From Candidatus Thioglobus vulcanius (GTDB lineage Bacteria; Pseudomonadota; Gammaproteobacteria; PS1; Pseudothioglobaceae), in contig CAJVCJ010000049.1 of the NCBI GenBank assembly GCA_910595855.1, forward strand, positions 1-23,364: a stretch of DNA of 23,364 nucleotides, in the 5' to 3' direction. The notes below the pieces were generated by a model, which made no database searches, was not told where the DNA came from, and saw nothing but the letters and a program-made list of their open reading frames with translations. The translations under genes and the position numbers were made by a program. Shown one piece after another: positions 15,587-23,364 of the stretch. Within the stretch, counting starts at the first letter, position 1, and every line of letters starts with the position of its first letter.

Positions 15587-16662
15587 TGGCATTATGGCAA
15601 TCTTTTGTATTGGGCGTGCATGAGCTGATGCCATGGTTTGATGGTAGTATTGCCACCATTGTTATTATCTTAATCAAAGCAATGGCATTAATTATGCCAT
15701 TACTATTAACAGTTGCCTACTTTACCTATATTGAGCGTAAAGTGATCGGTTACATGCAGCTTAGAATTGGGCCAAACCGTGTTGGCCCAAAAGGCTGGTT
15801 GCAGCCAATAGCAGATGCATTAAAGCTAATGACTAAGGAAATTATTTTCCCAAGCAAGGCGAATATATATTTATTTTTGTTAGCGCCAATTTTGGCGATT
15901 GCACCAGCGATTGCAGTGTGGGCAGTTATTCCATTTGATGAGGGAATTTACATTACTAATCTTGATGTAAGTTTATTGTATGTACTAGCGATTGGCTCAA
16001 TTGGTGTGTACGGTATTATCTTGGCAGGCTGGGCGTCTAATTCAAAATATCCATTGTTAGGCGCACTAAGAAGTGCCTCTTTATTGGTATCTTATGAGAT
16101 TGTTATTGGTTTTGCTCTGGTGACTGTTGTTATGATTGCTGGCAGTGTTAATCTAAATACCATTGTTGCAGATCAACAAGGCGGCGTTATTAATTGGTAC
16201 TTTATTCCACTATTCCCAATGATGATCATTTTCTTTATTTCTGCCCTAGTGGAAACCAACCGTGCGCCATTCGATGTTGTTGAAGGAGAGTCAGAAATTG
16301 TAGGTGGTACTCATGTTGAATATTCTGGCATGACATTTGCAGTATTTTTCTTAGCCGAATATGCCAATATGATCCTAATGGCTGTGTTAGCAGTTATTAT
16401 GTTTTTTGGAGGTTGGCATTCACCATTTGAAGGACTTGGAATGCTAGAGGCTGCTTTTGCTTGGGTGCCAGGAATTATTTGGGTATTGGCTAAATCCACC
16501 TTCTTTATGTTCTTGTATCTATGGGTAAGGGCAACTTTCCCACGTTTTAGATATGATCAAATTATGCGTTTAAGCTGGAAAGTATTTTTACCAATTACAA
16601 TTGTCTGGATTTTTGTTGTTGCATTGATGACGCAATTACAAATTGGACCATGGTTTTCATAA
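15583..16662 (+). CDS. nuoH: NADH-quinone oxidoreductase subunit H
   Basis: NuoH is the membrane subunit that meets NuoB and NuoD and forms the quinone-entry chamber, coupling electron transfer to proton pumping. The 359-residue product has about eight or nine hydrophobic helices. Conserved polar loops are visible: YIERKVIGYMQLRIGPNRVG in the first cytoplasmic loop, and ETNRAPFDVVEGESEIVGG with its acidic residues in a later one. HVEYSGMTFAVFFLAEY and the C-terminal RATFPRFRYDQIMRLSWK are also typical. The start overlaps the nuoG stop; a second ATG follows immediately. Length and motifs are ordinary. Confidence 0.97.
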   Translation: MMALWQSFVLGVHELMPWFDGSIATIVIILIKAMALIMPLLLTVAYFTYIERKVIGYMQLRIGPNRVGPKGWLQPIADALKLMTKEIIFPSKANIYLFLLAPILAIAPAIAVWAVIPFDEGIYITNLDVSLLYVLAIGSIGVYGIILAGWASNSKYPLLGALRSASLLVSYEIVIGFALVTVVMIAGSVNLNTIVADQQGGVINWYFIPLFPMMIIFFISALVETNRAPFDVVEGESEIVGGTHVEYSGMTFAVFFLAEYANMILMAVLAVIMFFGGWHSPFEGLGMLEAAFAWVPGIIWVLAKSTFFMFLYLWVRATFPRFRYDQIMRLSWKVFLPITIVWIFVVALMTQLQIGPWFS

Positions 16663-16674
16663 AGGAAAAATTAA

Positions 16675-17166
16675 ATGTTTAATGGCATAAAAAAAATAGT
16701 AAACATGCTAACACTGAGCGAATTACGCTCGGGTATGAAGATTACCGCCAAAGAGCTTGTAAACACTAAAATTACTGTCCAATACCCTGAAGAGAAAACA
16801 CCAATTTCACCAAGGTTCAGGGGATTGCATGCATTGCGTCGATATCCAAATGGAGAAGAGCGTTGTATTGCATGTAAGTTGTGTGAAGCAGTATGTCCGG
16901 CAAATGCTATTACCATCGAATCAGAAATGAGAGAGGATGGCACGCGTCGTACAACTCAATATGATATTGATTTATTTAAATGTATTTTTTGCGGATTTTG
17001 TGAAGAAGCATGCCCAGTTGATGCAATTGTTGAAACGCAGATTTTTGAATATGCGTTCGAGTCAAGAGATGGCAGTATTATGACAAAGGATCGCCTGCTA
17101 GAGGTGGGTGATAACAATGAACAGGCTATTAGTAAGGCCAGATCTGAAGATTCGAAATATCGATAA
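16675..17166 (+). CDS. nuoI: NADH-quinone oxidoreductase subunit I
   Basis: NuoI is the 23-kDa ferredoxin-like subunit that passes electrons from NuoG towards cluster N2 in NuoB. It holds two [4Fe-4S] clusters. The motifs are C64-C67-C70-C74 (CIACKLCEAVCP) and C103-C106-C109-C113 (CIFCGFCEEACP), each in the expected spacing. The preceding RFRGLHALRRYPNGEERC and the following TTQYDID are characteristic. The 163-residue length is normal. AAAGGA (16661-16666), overlapping the nuoH stop, is the ribosome-binding site. Confidence 0.97.
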   Translation: MFNGIKKIVNMLTLSELRSGMKITAKELVNTKITVQYPEEKTPISPRFRGLHALRRYPNGEERCIACKLCEAVCPANAITIESEMREDGTRRTTQYDIDLFKCIFCGFCEEACPVDAIVETQIFEYAFESRDGSIMTKDRLLEVGDNNEQAISKARSEDSKYR

Positions 17167-17177
17167 GGATAGAAGTA

Positions 17178-17789
17178 ATGAGCTCTGAACAAATAATTTT
17201 TTATATTTTATCCTTTTGGTTTATCGCCACATCACTGGCAATGATTTTTGCCCGTAATGCAGCTAAAGCAGTACTATTTTTAGTTTTAGGTTTCTTTTCT
17301 GCGGCTAGTATTTGGATATTACTAGAGGCTGAATTTTTAGCAATTACACTTATCTTGGTTTATGTGGGCGCTGTCATGGTGCTGTTTTTATTTGTGATCA
17401 AGATGCTTAATATTGATAAATCAACCATACGTGCAAAATTTGCAGAATATTTACCATTGGGCTTGATCGTGGCACTGATTATTATTGCTGAAATGTTCTT
17501 AGTGCTTGGTAGTGCGCAGTTTGGATTGGAAGTGATGCCGTCACCGGCAAGACATGGTGCAGATTATAGTAATATCACAGTGTTGGCGATGCAGCTATAT
17601 ACGACTTATGTTTATCCATTTGAATTAGCAGCAGTAATATTGTTAATTGCCATTATTGCTGCCATTACCTTGGTGCATAAGAAAGAGGCAACCCATAAAA
17701 AACAAAACGTTTCAGAGCAAGTAAATGTGCGCGCAAAGGATAGGGTTCGTCTTGTATCAATTGTCTCGCCAACTAAGGAGGAAAAGTAA
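17178..17789 (+). CDS. nuoJ: NADH-quinone oxidoreductase subunit J
   Basis: NuoJ is a membrane subunit of about five helices in the centre of the membrane arm, next to NuoK and NuoA, and helps relay the coupling signal. The 203-residue product has the conserved ARNAAKAVLFLVLGFFSAA, followed by EAEFLAITLILVYVGAVMVLFLFVIKML, which includes the flexible third helix. A more variable hydrophilic tail (from about residue 165) follows the last helix. AAGGA (17165-17169) lies eight bases before the ATG. The stop shares one base with the nuoK start. Confidence 0.95.
   Translation: MSSEQIIFYILSFWFIATSLAMIFARNAAKAVLFLVLGFFSAASIWILLEAEFLAITLILVYVGAVMVLFLFVIKMLNIDKSTIRAKFAEYLPLGLIVALIIIAEMFLVLGSAQFGLEVMPSPARHGADYSNITVLAMQLYTTYVYPFELAAVILLIAIIAAITLVHKKEATHKKQNVSEQVNVRAKDRVRLVSIVSPTKEEK
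17775..17781 (+). promoter_or_regulatory. Strong ribosome-binding site for nuoK
   Basis: AAGGAGG near the end of nuoJ lies seven bases before the nuoK ATG (17789). It is one of the two best Shine-Dalgarno sequences in the operon and may raise NuoK output despite the TAATG overlap. Confidence 0.75.
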
Positions 17790-18094
17790 TGGTCAGCTTA
17801 AGTGATTACTTAATATTAAGCAGTATTATTTTTTGTATTGGCTTAGCAGGCATCTTTATTAACCGAACCAATATCATTACATTACTAATGTGTGTAGAGT
17901 TAATTTTGGTCGCAGTTAATACTAATTTTATTGCTTTTTCGCATTTTTTAGGCAACGAAGCAGGTCAAATATTTGTGTTTTTCATTCTAACTGTTGCTGC
18001 AGCAGAAGTTGCAATTGGCCTTGCCATCTTGACATTATTGTTCAGGGTGCGTGGATCGATTGATGTAGATGTTACTAATAGCTTGAAGGGGTAG
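17789..18094 (+). CDS. nuoK: NADH-quinone oxidoreductase subunit K
   Basis: NuoK is a three-helix membrane subunit related to MrpC antiporter subunits. It takes part in proton translocation. The 101-residue product has the two conserved membrane glutamates: E37 in MCVELILVAVNTNF and E73 in FFILTVAAAEVAIGLA, matching E36 and E72 of E. coli. Length is standard. The start overlaps the nuoJ stop by one base (TAATG). nuoL follows three bases after the stop. Confidence 0.97.
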   Translation: MVSLSDYLILSSIIFCIGLAGIFINRTNIITLLMCVELILVAVNTNFIAFSHFLGNEAGQIFVFFILTVAAAEVAIGLAILTLLFRVRGSIDVDVTNSLKG

Positions 18095-18097
18095 CCA

Positions 18098-20062
18098 ATG
18101 GAACAAATATATTTAATCATTGCCTTAGCACCCTTAGTTGGTGCAATCTTTGCTGGTTTTTTTGGCTCACTGTTAGGAAGGATGGCCACTAATGTAGTAA
18201 CTATTCTAGGCGTACTGATATCAACAGTTTTATCTATGTATGTGTTTAATTATCATGTGCTTGAAGGTGGTGATGCGTTCAATGAAAATATTTATACATG
18301 GATGCAAATTGGAAATCTAAATATAAGTGTTGGATTTTTGATCGATAATTTAACCGCAGTGATGCTCGTGATTGTTTCATTTGTATCTCTAATGGTGCAC
18401 ATCTACACCATTGGCTATATGCATGATGATCCTGACTATACCAAATTCTTTAGTTATATTTCACTGTTCACTTTTTCAATGTTTATCTTGGTTATGTCGA
18501 ATAACTTTATGCAGTTATTCTTCGGCTGGGAAGCGGTAGGCTTGGTGTCGTATCTATTGATTGGATTTTGGCATCATAAAGAAAGTGCAGTTGAAGCAAA
18601 CTTTAAAGCCTTCTTGGTTAACCGTGTTGGTGACTTTGGCTTTTTGCTAGGTATTGCGTTAGTGTTAATGTACTTTGGCTCACTAGATTATGCAGAAGTA
18701 TTTGCTAGTCTAAATAATGTTACTGGTGTAACAATGCTTGATGGCGCTTCAGTGATAACAGTTATTTGTATTTTGTTGTTTATTGGTGCAATGGGTAAAT
18801 CAGCGCAAGTACCTTTACACGTTTGGCTTCCGGGCTCTATGGAAGGTCCAACGCCAATCTCAGCATTGATTCACGCAGCAACAATGGTAACCGCTGGTAT
18901 CTTTATGGTGTCACGCATGTCGCCTATGTTTGAGCTAAGTGAAACAGCATTAATAGTGGTGATGGTAGTGGGTGCTATTACTGCGCTATTTATGGGTCTG
19001 TTGGGTATCGTACAAAATGATATTAAAAAAGTAGTCGCTTATTCAACCCTTTCCCAGCTAGGTTATATGACTGTTGCACTTGGTGTTAGCGCCTATTCAG
19101 CGGCAATCTTTCATTTAATGACACACGCATTCTTTAAAGCGCTGTTATTCTTGGCAGCGGGCTCGGTGATTGTTGCATTACATCATCAGCAAGATATTCG
19201 AAAAATGGGTGGTTTGCGTAAAAAAATGCCTATCACTTACTGGACAGCATTAATCGGAACACTAGCATTGATAGGTTTCCCAGGATTTGCAGGCTTTTAT
19301 TCAAAAGACATGATTATCGAAGCAGTGCATTTTTCAAGCTTGCCATTTGCTGACTGGGTGTATGTTGCTGTAATAGCAGGTGTCTTTATTACTGCCTTCT
19401 ATTCGTTAAGAATGTTTTTCTTGGTATTCCATGGCGAATCAAGAATGGACGAGCATACATCTTCACATGTTAAAGAGTCATCGATGAGCATCACTTTGCC
19501 ATTGATTGCATTGGCAATTCCTTCACTGGCCATTGGTTATTTCACCATAGATCCAATGTTGTTTAATGGTTGGCTAGATGATGCTATTACTGTTGCTGCA
19601 AACCATACATCAATGGCAAGCTTAAAGCAAGAATTCCATGGTGCTGGCAGCATGATTCCACATGCGTTACAAACACTGCCTTTCTGGATGATGGTAGGTG
19701 GTATTGCTAGTGCCTGGGTATTAACCTTATATAGAACTCAATGGGCCACTTGGATTCAGAAGAAATTTCATCGTACGAATTACGTACTTGAGTCTTTGTA
19801 TGGATTTGACCGATTCAATGATATTGTCTTTGTCAAGGGTGTTAAGAGTTTAGGAAACTTCCTATGGAAAGTTTCAGATTCAGGTCTAATTGATAAAATG
19901 GTTGTTAATGGTAGTGCAAGATTTGTTGGCTTTATTGGTTCAGTTGTTCGACCAATACAAACAGGCTATGTTTACCATTACGCGTTTTTCATGATTGTTA
20001 GTTTGTTGATTATTTTAACTTGGGTACTGTTTGCAGGTGAACGCCCATTACTTGAGCTATAA
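18098..20062 (+). CDS. nuoL: NADH-quinone oxidoreductase subunit L
   Basis: NuoL is the most distal antiporter-like subunit of complex I and has a long lateral helix that reaches back along the membrane arm. The 654-residue product shows the key charged residues: E145 in FFGWEAVGLVSYLLIGFW and K234 in GAMGKSAQVPLHVWLP, with GPTPISALIHAATMVTAG after it. The C-terminal quarter contains the amphipathic stretch around ESLYGFDRFND, then a last hydrophobic helix. AAGGGG near the nuoK stop serves as ribosome-binding site. The length is slightly above E. coli NuoL (613). nuoM starts two bases after the stop. Confidence 0.97.
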   Translation: MEQIYLIIALAPLVGAIFAGFFGSLLGRMATNVVTILGVLISTVLSMYVFNYHVLEGGDAFNENIYTWMQIGNLNISVGFLIDNLTAVMLVIVSFVSLMVHIYTIGYMHDDPDYTKFFSYISLFTFSMFILVMSNNFMQLFFGWEAVGLVSYLLIGFWHHKESAVEANFKAFLVNRVGDFGFLLGIALVLMYFGSLDYAEVFASLNNVTGVTMLDGASVITVICILLFIGAMGKSAQVPLHVWLPGSMEGPTPISALIHAATMVTAGIFMVSRMSPMFELSETALIVVMVVGAITALFMGLLGIVQNDIKKVVAYSTLSQLGYMTVALGVSAYSAAIFHLMTHAFFKALLFLAAGSVIVALHHQQDIRKMGGLRKKMPITYWTALIGTLALIGFPGFAGFYSKDMIIEAVHFSSLPFADWVYVAVIAGVFITAFYSLRMFFLVFHGESRMDEHTSSHVKESSMSITLPLIALAIPSLAIGYFTIDPMLFNGWLDDAITVAANHTSMASLKQEFHGAGSMIPHALQTLPFWMMVGGIASAWVLTLYRTQWATWIQKKFHRTNYVLESLYGFDRFNDIVFVKGVKSLGNFLWKVSDSGLIDKMVVNGSARFVGFIGSVVRPIQTGYVYHYAFFMIVSLLIILTWVLFAGERPLLEL

Positions 20063-20064
20063 CG

Positions 20065-21570
20065 ATGGATAATTCATTATTAAGTCTACTTATTTGGCTG
20101 CCAATTTTTGCTGGTATATTCGTTATATTGATCGGCAATGAGCGTGCAATTACAGCGCGTTGGATCAGTGTTGCCACTTCAATTTTGGTGTTTATTATAT
20201 CGCTAAGCTTATATACTGAGTTTGATTCAAATACGCATTTGATGCAGTTTGAAGAAAAAACCTCATGGATTTCTCAATTTAATGTCTACTATCATCTAGG
20301 TGTTGATGGTATTTCTATGCCATTGATTATCCTCACGACATTCTCAACTATTTTGGTGATTATTGCTGGCTGGGAAGTAATACAAACGCGACCAGCTCAC
20401 TATATGGCAGCATTCTTAATGATGGAAGGCTTGATTATTGGTGTATTTTCATCCCTTGATGCAATTCTATTTTATGCATTCTGGGAGGCATCACTTATTC
20501 CAATGTTACTAATCATTGGCGTTTGGGGTGGCGATAATCGAGTTTATGCTGCTATCAAGTTCTTCTTGTATACATTCTTGGGTTCAGTATTCATGCTAGT
20601 TTCGCTAATCTACATGTATAACAAAGGTGGCTCATTTTCAATCTTAGCCATGCATGATTTAAGCTTGACAGCAACAGAACAAGCGTGGATATTTTGGGCA
20701 TTTTTCGTGGCATTTGCGGTTAAAGTGCCAATGTTCCCAGTACATACATGGCTTCCAGATGCACACGTACAAGCGCCTACGGGCGGTTCAGTAATACTAG
20801 CAGCCATCATGTTGAAAATGGGTGGCTATGGCTTCTTCCGATTTTCATTGCCAATTACACCTGATGCTTCTTATGAGTTTTCAGAAGTTGTTATCATCTT
20901 ATCGCTAATAGCCATTGTTTATATTGGATTTGTGGCACTTGTTCAGCGTGATATGAAAAAATTAATTGCGTATTCTTCAATCTCGCACATGGGTTTTGTG
21001 ACATTAGGTGTGTTTGCTTTATTTCTAGCTTACAAGCCAGGTGCTGCAGAAGCTGCGCTACTAGGTCTTGAAGGTGCAATGGTGCAAATGATTTCACATG
21101 GTTTTATTTCAGCAGCAATGTTCTTGGTAGTAGGTGTGTTGTACGATCGATTACATTCTAGAGAAATTTCAACTTACGGTGGCGTGATTAATTCAATGCC
21201 TAAATTTACTGGTTTTGCTGTGTTATTTGCAATGGCTAATGCAGGCTTACCGGGTACATCGGGTTTCGTTGGTGAGTTTATGGTGATTTTAAGCGCTGTT
21301 CAGGCAAACATTTGGTACGGTGTATTAGCGGGTAGCACGTTAATAGTTGGTGCTGCTTATACACTATGGATGGTTAAACGAGTTTTCTGGGGTGCGATCA
21401 CCAATCCAGATGTTGAAACATTATCAGATCTTAATGCTAGAGAATTTAGTATTCTAGCCGTATTGGCAATTGCTGTTGTGGCAATGGGCCTTTACCCTCA
21501 GCCAGTTATCGATGTTATGCATGTAACCATTGAGCATTTGTTAAACCAAGCCCTAACTTCTAAACTTTAA
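20065..21570 (+). CDS. nuoM: NADH-quinone oxidoreductase subunit M
   Basis: NuoM is the second antiporter-like proton channel of complex I. The 501-residue product has about 14 hydrophobic helices. Conserved motifs are FWEASLIPMLLIIGVWG with the key glutamate, AVKVPMFPVHTWLPDAHVQA with the key lysine, and KKLIAYSSISHMGFV in the second half. GTSGFVGEFMVIL lies near the end. The length is close to E. coli NuoM (509). The ribosome-binding site is weak, and translation may depend on nuoL, whose stop is two bases upstream. Confidence 0.97.
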   Translation: MDNSLLSLLIWLPIFAGIFVILIGNERAITARWISVATSILVFIISLSLYTEFDSNTHLMQFEEKTSWISQFNVYYHLGVDGISMPLIILTTFSTILVIIAGWEVIQTRPAHYMAAFLMMEGLIIGVFSSLDAILFYAFWEASLIPMLLIIGVWGGDNRVYAAIKFFLYTFLGSVFMLVSLIYMYNKGGSFSILAMHDLSLTATEQAWIFWAFFVAFAVKVPMFPVHTWLPDAHVQAPTGGSVILAAIMLKMGGYGFFRFSLPITPDASYEFSEVVIILSLIAIVYIGFVALVQRDMKKLIAYSSISHMGFVTLGVFALFLAYKPGAAEAALLGLEGAMVQMISHGFISAAMFLVVGVLYDRLHSREISTYGGVINSMPKFTGFAVLFAMANAGLPGTSGFVGEFMVILSAVQANIWYGVLAGSTLIVGAAYTLWMVKRVFWGAITNPDVETLSDLNAREFSILAVLAIAVVAMGLYPQPVIDVMHVTIEHLLNQALTSKL

Positions 21571-21581
21571 GTCCTAGCATT

Positions 21582-23036
21582 ATGAATAATATGTACACAT
21601 TTGATACATCGACATTATGGGTAGCTTTGCCTGAAATATTTTTATTAAGCGCGATTGTTGTTGTGCTTTTATTGGATTTATTTCTAACCAAGCCATTCAA
21701 GCAAGTTACGTATTATTTAACGCAATTAAGCTTGTTAATTACGGCAATATTAGCGTTTAATCTAATAGGTGAGCCAAAGACTATTATCTTTGGTGGCTCA
21801 TTTATTTTGGATAATATGGCGTCAATATTTAAAGTCTTTATGGCTGGATCAACCATGGTAGCGTTAGTCTACACGCGTCACTATTTAACAGAACACAAAC
21901 TTTTCAGAGGTGAGTATTTTGTTTTAGTATTGCTCTCAATGCTAGGCATGATGGTGATGGTTTCAGGCTATAGTTTACTAACTTTATACCTTGGTCTAGA
22001 GATTCTATCATTATCTTTATACACATTAATTGCCATTGCACGCGAGCGTTCTGGCGCCATAGAGGCAGCACTTAAGTATTTTGTATTGGGTGCAATTGCA
22101 TCAGGCTTGTTGTTATATGGTATGAGCATGATTTACGGCATTAGTGGTAGTATCAATGTTGCTGATATAGCGACTTTTGCAGCTAACGCAACACTTGCAT
22201 CAAGAGAGATGTTAATTCTTAATTTTGGCTTGGTATTTTTGGTTATTGGTATTGCTTTCAAACTTGGTGCAGTGCCATTCCACATGTGGGTACCAGATGT
22301 ATATCAAGGTGCGCCGACTTCAGTTACTATGTTTTTATCAACCGTACCTAAAATTGCAGCGCTTGCAATGCTAGTTCGTATTTTGGTTGACGGCATGGGT
22401 GCTATGCATGCTTATTGGTCAGATCTATTTATGGTTATGGCTTTGTTGTCTATTGCACTGGGCTCTGTAGTGGCGTTAATGCAGACTAATATTAAGCGCA
22501 TGCTTGCTTACTCAACAATTTCACACATTGGTTTTATTTTATTAGGATTTGTAACCGGTGTTGTTGAGGGTTATGGTGCGGCTGTATTTTACGTGCTAGT
22601 TTATATATTAATGAGTATGGCTGCATTTGGCATGATCATCCTATTAAACAAGCAAGGTTTTGAGGCTGACAAAATTTCTGATTTTAAAGGGCTAAGTAAG
22701 CACTCGCCCTGGTTTGCTTTGTTGATGTTGGCTATCATGTTGTCAATGGCAGGCGTACCACCATTCATTGGTTTTTACGCTAAGCTATTCATTCTTCAGC
22801 AAGTTATTTCTGCAGGATTTATAACCATTGCTGTGATTGCAGTTGTATTTGCAGTTATTAGCTCTTACTATTATCTTCAAGTTGTTAAATCAATGTATTT
22901 CGAAGACAGTAATAATGAGATAACAATTACCGCACCAATGGATATGAAACTTATTTTATCTATTAATGCAGTGCTGATCTTGGTGGTTGGTTTATTCCCA
23001 GATTTCTGGATGCAGTTATCAATTTCAATCTTCTAA
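21582..23036 (+). CDS. nuoN: NADH-quinone oxidoreductase subunit N
   Basis: NuoN is the third antiporter-like subunit, next to NuoK and NuoM in the membrane arm. The 484-residue product carries YLGLEILSLSLYTLIAI with the conserved glutamate, FKLGAVPFHMWVPDVYQGAP with the conserved lysine, and KRMLAYSTISHIGFILLG. GVPPFIGFYAKLFILQ is also typical. ATG codons at 21582 and 21591 are both possible starts; neither has a clear Shine-Dalgarno sequence, and the choice changes only three residues. It is the last nuo gene. No terminator-like hairpin follows before the next gene 16 bases away. Confidence 0.97.
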   Translation: MNNMYTFDTSTLWVALPEIFLLSAIVVVLLLDLFLTKPFKQVTYYLTQLSLLITAILAFNLIGEPKTIIFGGSFILDNMASIFKVFMAGSTMVALVYTRHYLTEHKLFRGEYFVLVLLSMLGMMVMVSGYSLLTLYLGLEILSLSLYTLIAIARERSGAIEAALKYFVLGAIASGLLLYGMSMIYGISGSINVADIATFAANATLASREMLILNFGLVFLVIGIAFKLGAVPFHMWVPDVYQGAPTSVTMFLSTVPKIAALAMLVRILVDGMGAMHAYWSDLFMVMALLSIALGSVVALMQTNIKRMLAYSTISHIGFILLGFVTGVVEGYGAAVFYVLVYILMSMAAFGMIILLNKQGFEADKISDFKGLSKHSPWFALLMLAIMLSMAGVPPFIGFYAKLFILQQVISAGFITIAVIAVVFAVISSYYYLQVVKSMYFEDSNNEITITAPMDMKLILSINAVLILVVGLFPDFWMQLSISIF

Positions 23037-23052
23037 ATTAAATAACTAAAAA

Positions 23053-23298
23053 ATGAAAATACTAATAAGAAATCTGCCACGTTCGTTATCAGAAACTGGA
23101 CTTAAAGAGTTGCTCGAAGAATATGCAGAGGTGCAATCTTGTACGCTGGTGTTAGATAAAAACAGCGGTGTATCTAAAGGCTTTGCCTTTGTCGAGATCC
23201 CAAAAGTTGGTGATGTAAAAATAGCCATACAAAAACTTAATGGTAAAACTATTGACGGCAACAAAATTAGAGTTAAAAAAGCAGAGCCAACTAAATAA
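23053..23298 (+). CDS. Single-RRM RNA-binding protein
   Basis: The 81-residue product is almost entirely one RNA recognition motif. RNP2 is ILIRNL (residues 3-8) and RNP1 is KGFAFVEI (42-49), with the aromatic residues that stack on RNA bases. The C-terminal IDGNKIRVKKAEPTK completes the domain with a basic tail. Small one-domain RRM proteins of this kind occur in cyanobacteria and in many proteobacteria, often with a role in cold or stress response; the role here is unknown. The gene lies 16 bases after nuoN with no terminator between, so it may be read through from the nuo operon. No Shine-Dalgarno sequence is seen upstream of the ATG. Confidence 0.9.
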   Translation: MKILIRNLPRSLSETGLKELLEEYAEVQSCTLVLDKNSGVSKGFAFVEIPKVGDVKIAIQKLNGKTIDGNKIRVKKAEPTK

Positions 23299-23323
23299 TT
23301 AAAAATAATTAAAAGTAGCGGTA

Positions 23324-23364
23324 GTGCAAGACAATAAAACACATCATCAAGACCCACTTCACGG
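23324..23364 (+). CDS. Start of a probable DUF2132/VF530-family protein (3' end outside window)
   Basis: A GTG at 23324 opens a frame that runs off the window, encoding MQDNKTHHQDPLHG. An in-frame stop at 23306-23308 and the absence of any other start between leave GTG as the only candidate. The DPLHG ending resembles the N-terminus of the small DUF2132 (VF530) DNA-binding-like proteins, which begin with NPLHG followed by a conserved helix. Only 13 complete codons are visible, so this is a tentative reading based on recall. The ribosome-binding site is poor. Confidence 0.45.
   Translation, partial: MQDNKTHHQDPLH

Overview
The window is a gene-dense piece of an AT-rich bacterial chromosome, most likely from a gammaproteobacterium. 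The markers are a YhdP-TldD gene pair, a c5-type cytochrome, a YggS family protein and a 14-gene complex I operon with separate nuoC and nuoD. The low GC content and protein style recall SUP05/Thioglobus-type sulfur oxidisers. That placement is from memory and was not tested by alignment. I see no insertion sequence, prophage, CRISPR array, tRNA or rRNA, and no gap over 300 bases without a gene.

Bases 1-4355 hold a mixed set on the plus strand. First comes the 3' part of a multicopper oxidase gene cut by the window edge, followed by a small DUF4396 membrane protein; this looks like a copper-handling pair. Next are argB (arginine synthesis) overlapping a pyrK-like gene (electron-transfer subunit of dihydroorotate dehydrogenase), then a yggS-type PLP homeostasis gene. 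Last is a half-length asparaginase-domain gene that may be translated from a leaderless mRNA. This gene converges on a minus-strand c5-type cytochrome gene (4353-4790), and two hairpins lie between them.

Bases 4791-8784 start at a divergent intergenic region and carry a shortened yhdP (AsmA-like envelope protein) and tldD (zinc metalloprotease), joined by an ATGA overlap.

Bases 8785-23036 hold a probable promoter and the complete nuoABCDEFGHIJKLMN operon for proton-pumping NADH:quinone oxidoreductase. All 14 genes point the same way, with tiny gaps or overlaps. The visible iron-sulfur ligands and the key membrane-arm charged residues that I checked are intact, so the complex looks functional. 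NuoE, NuoF and NuoG form the NADH-oxidising module. NuoB, C, D and I form the connecting module that passes electrons to quinone. NuoA, H, J, K, L, M and N form the membrane arm.

Bases 23037-23364 carry a single-RRM RNA-binding protein and the first codons of a gene that looks like a DUF2132/VF530-family protein.

Most of the window is conserved housekeeping sequence, and I did not find a convincing undescribed system. The most unusual points are the one-domain asparaginase with its possible leaderless start, the argB-pyrK overlap and the copper-associated DUF4396 gene.
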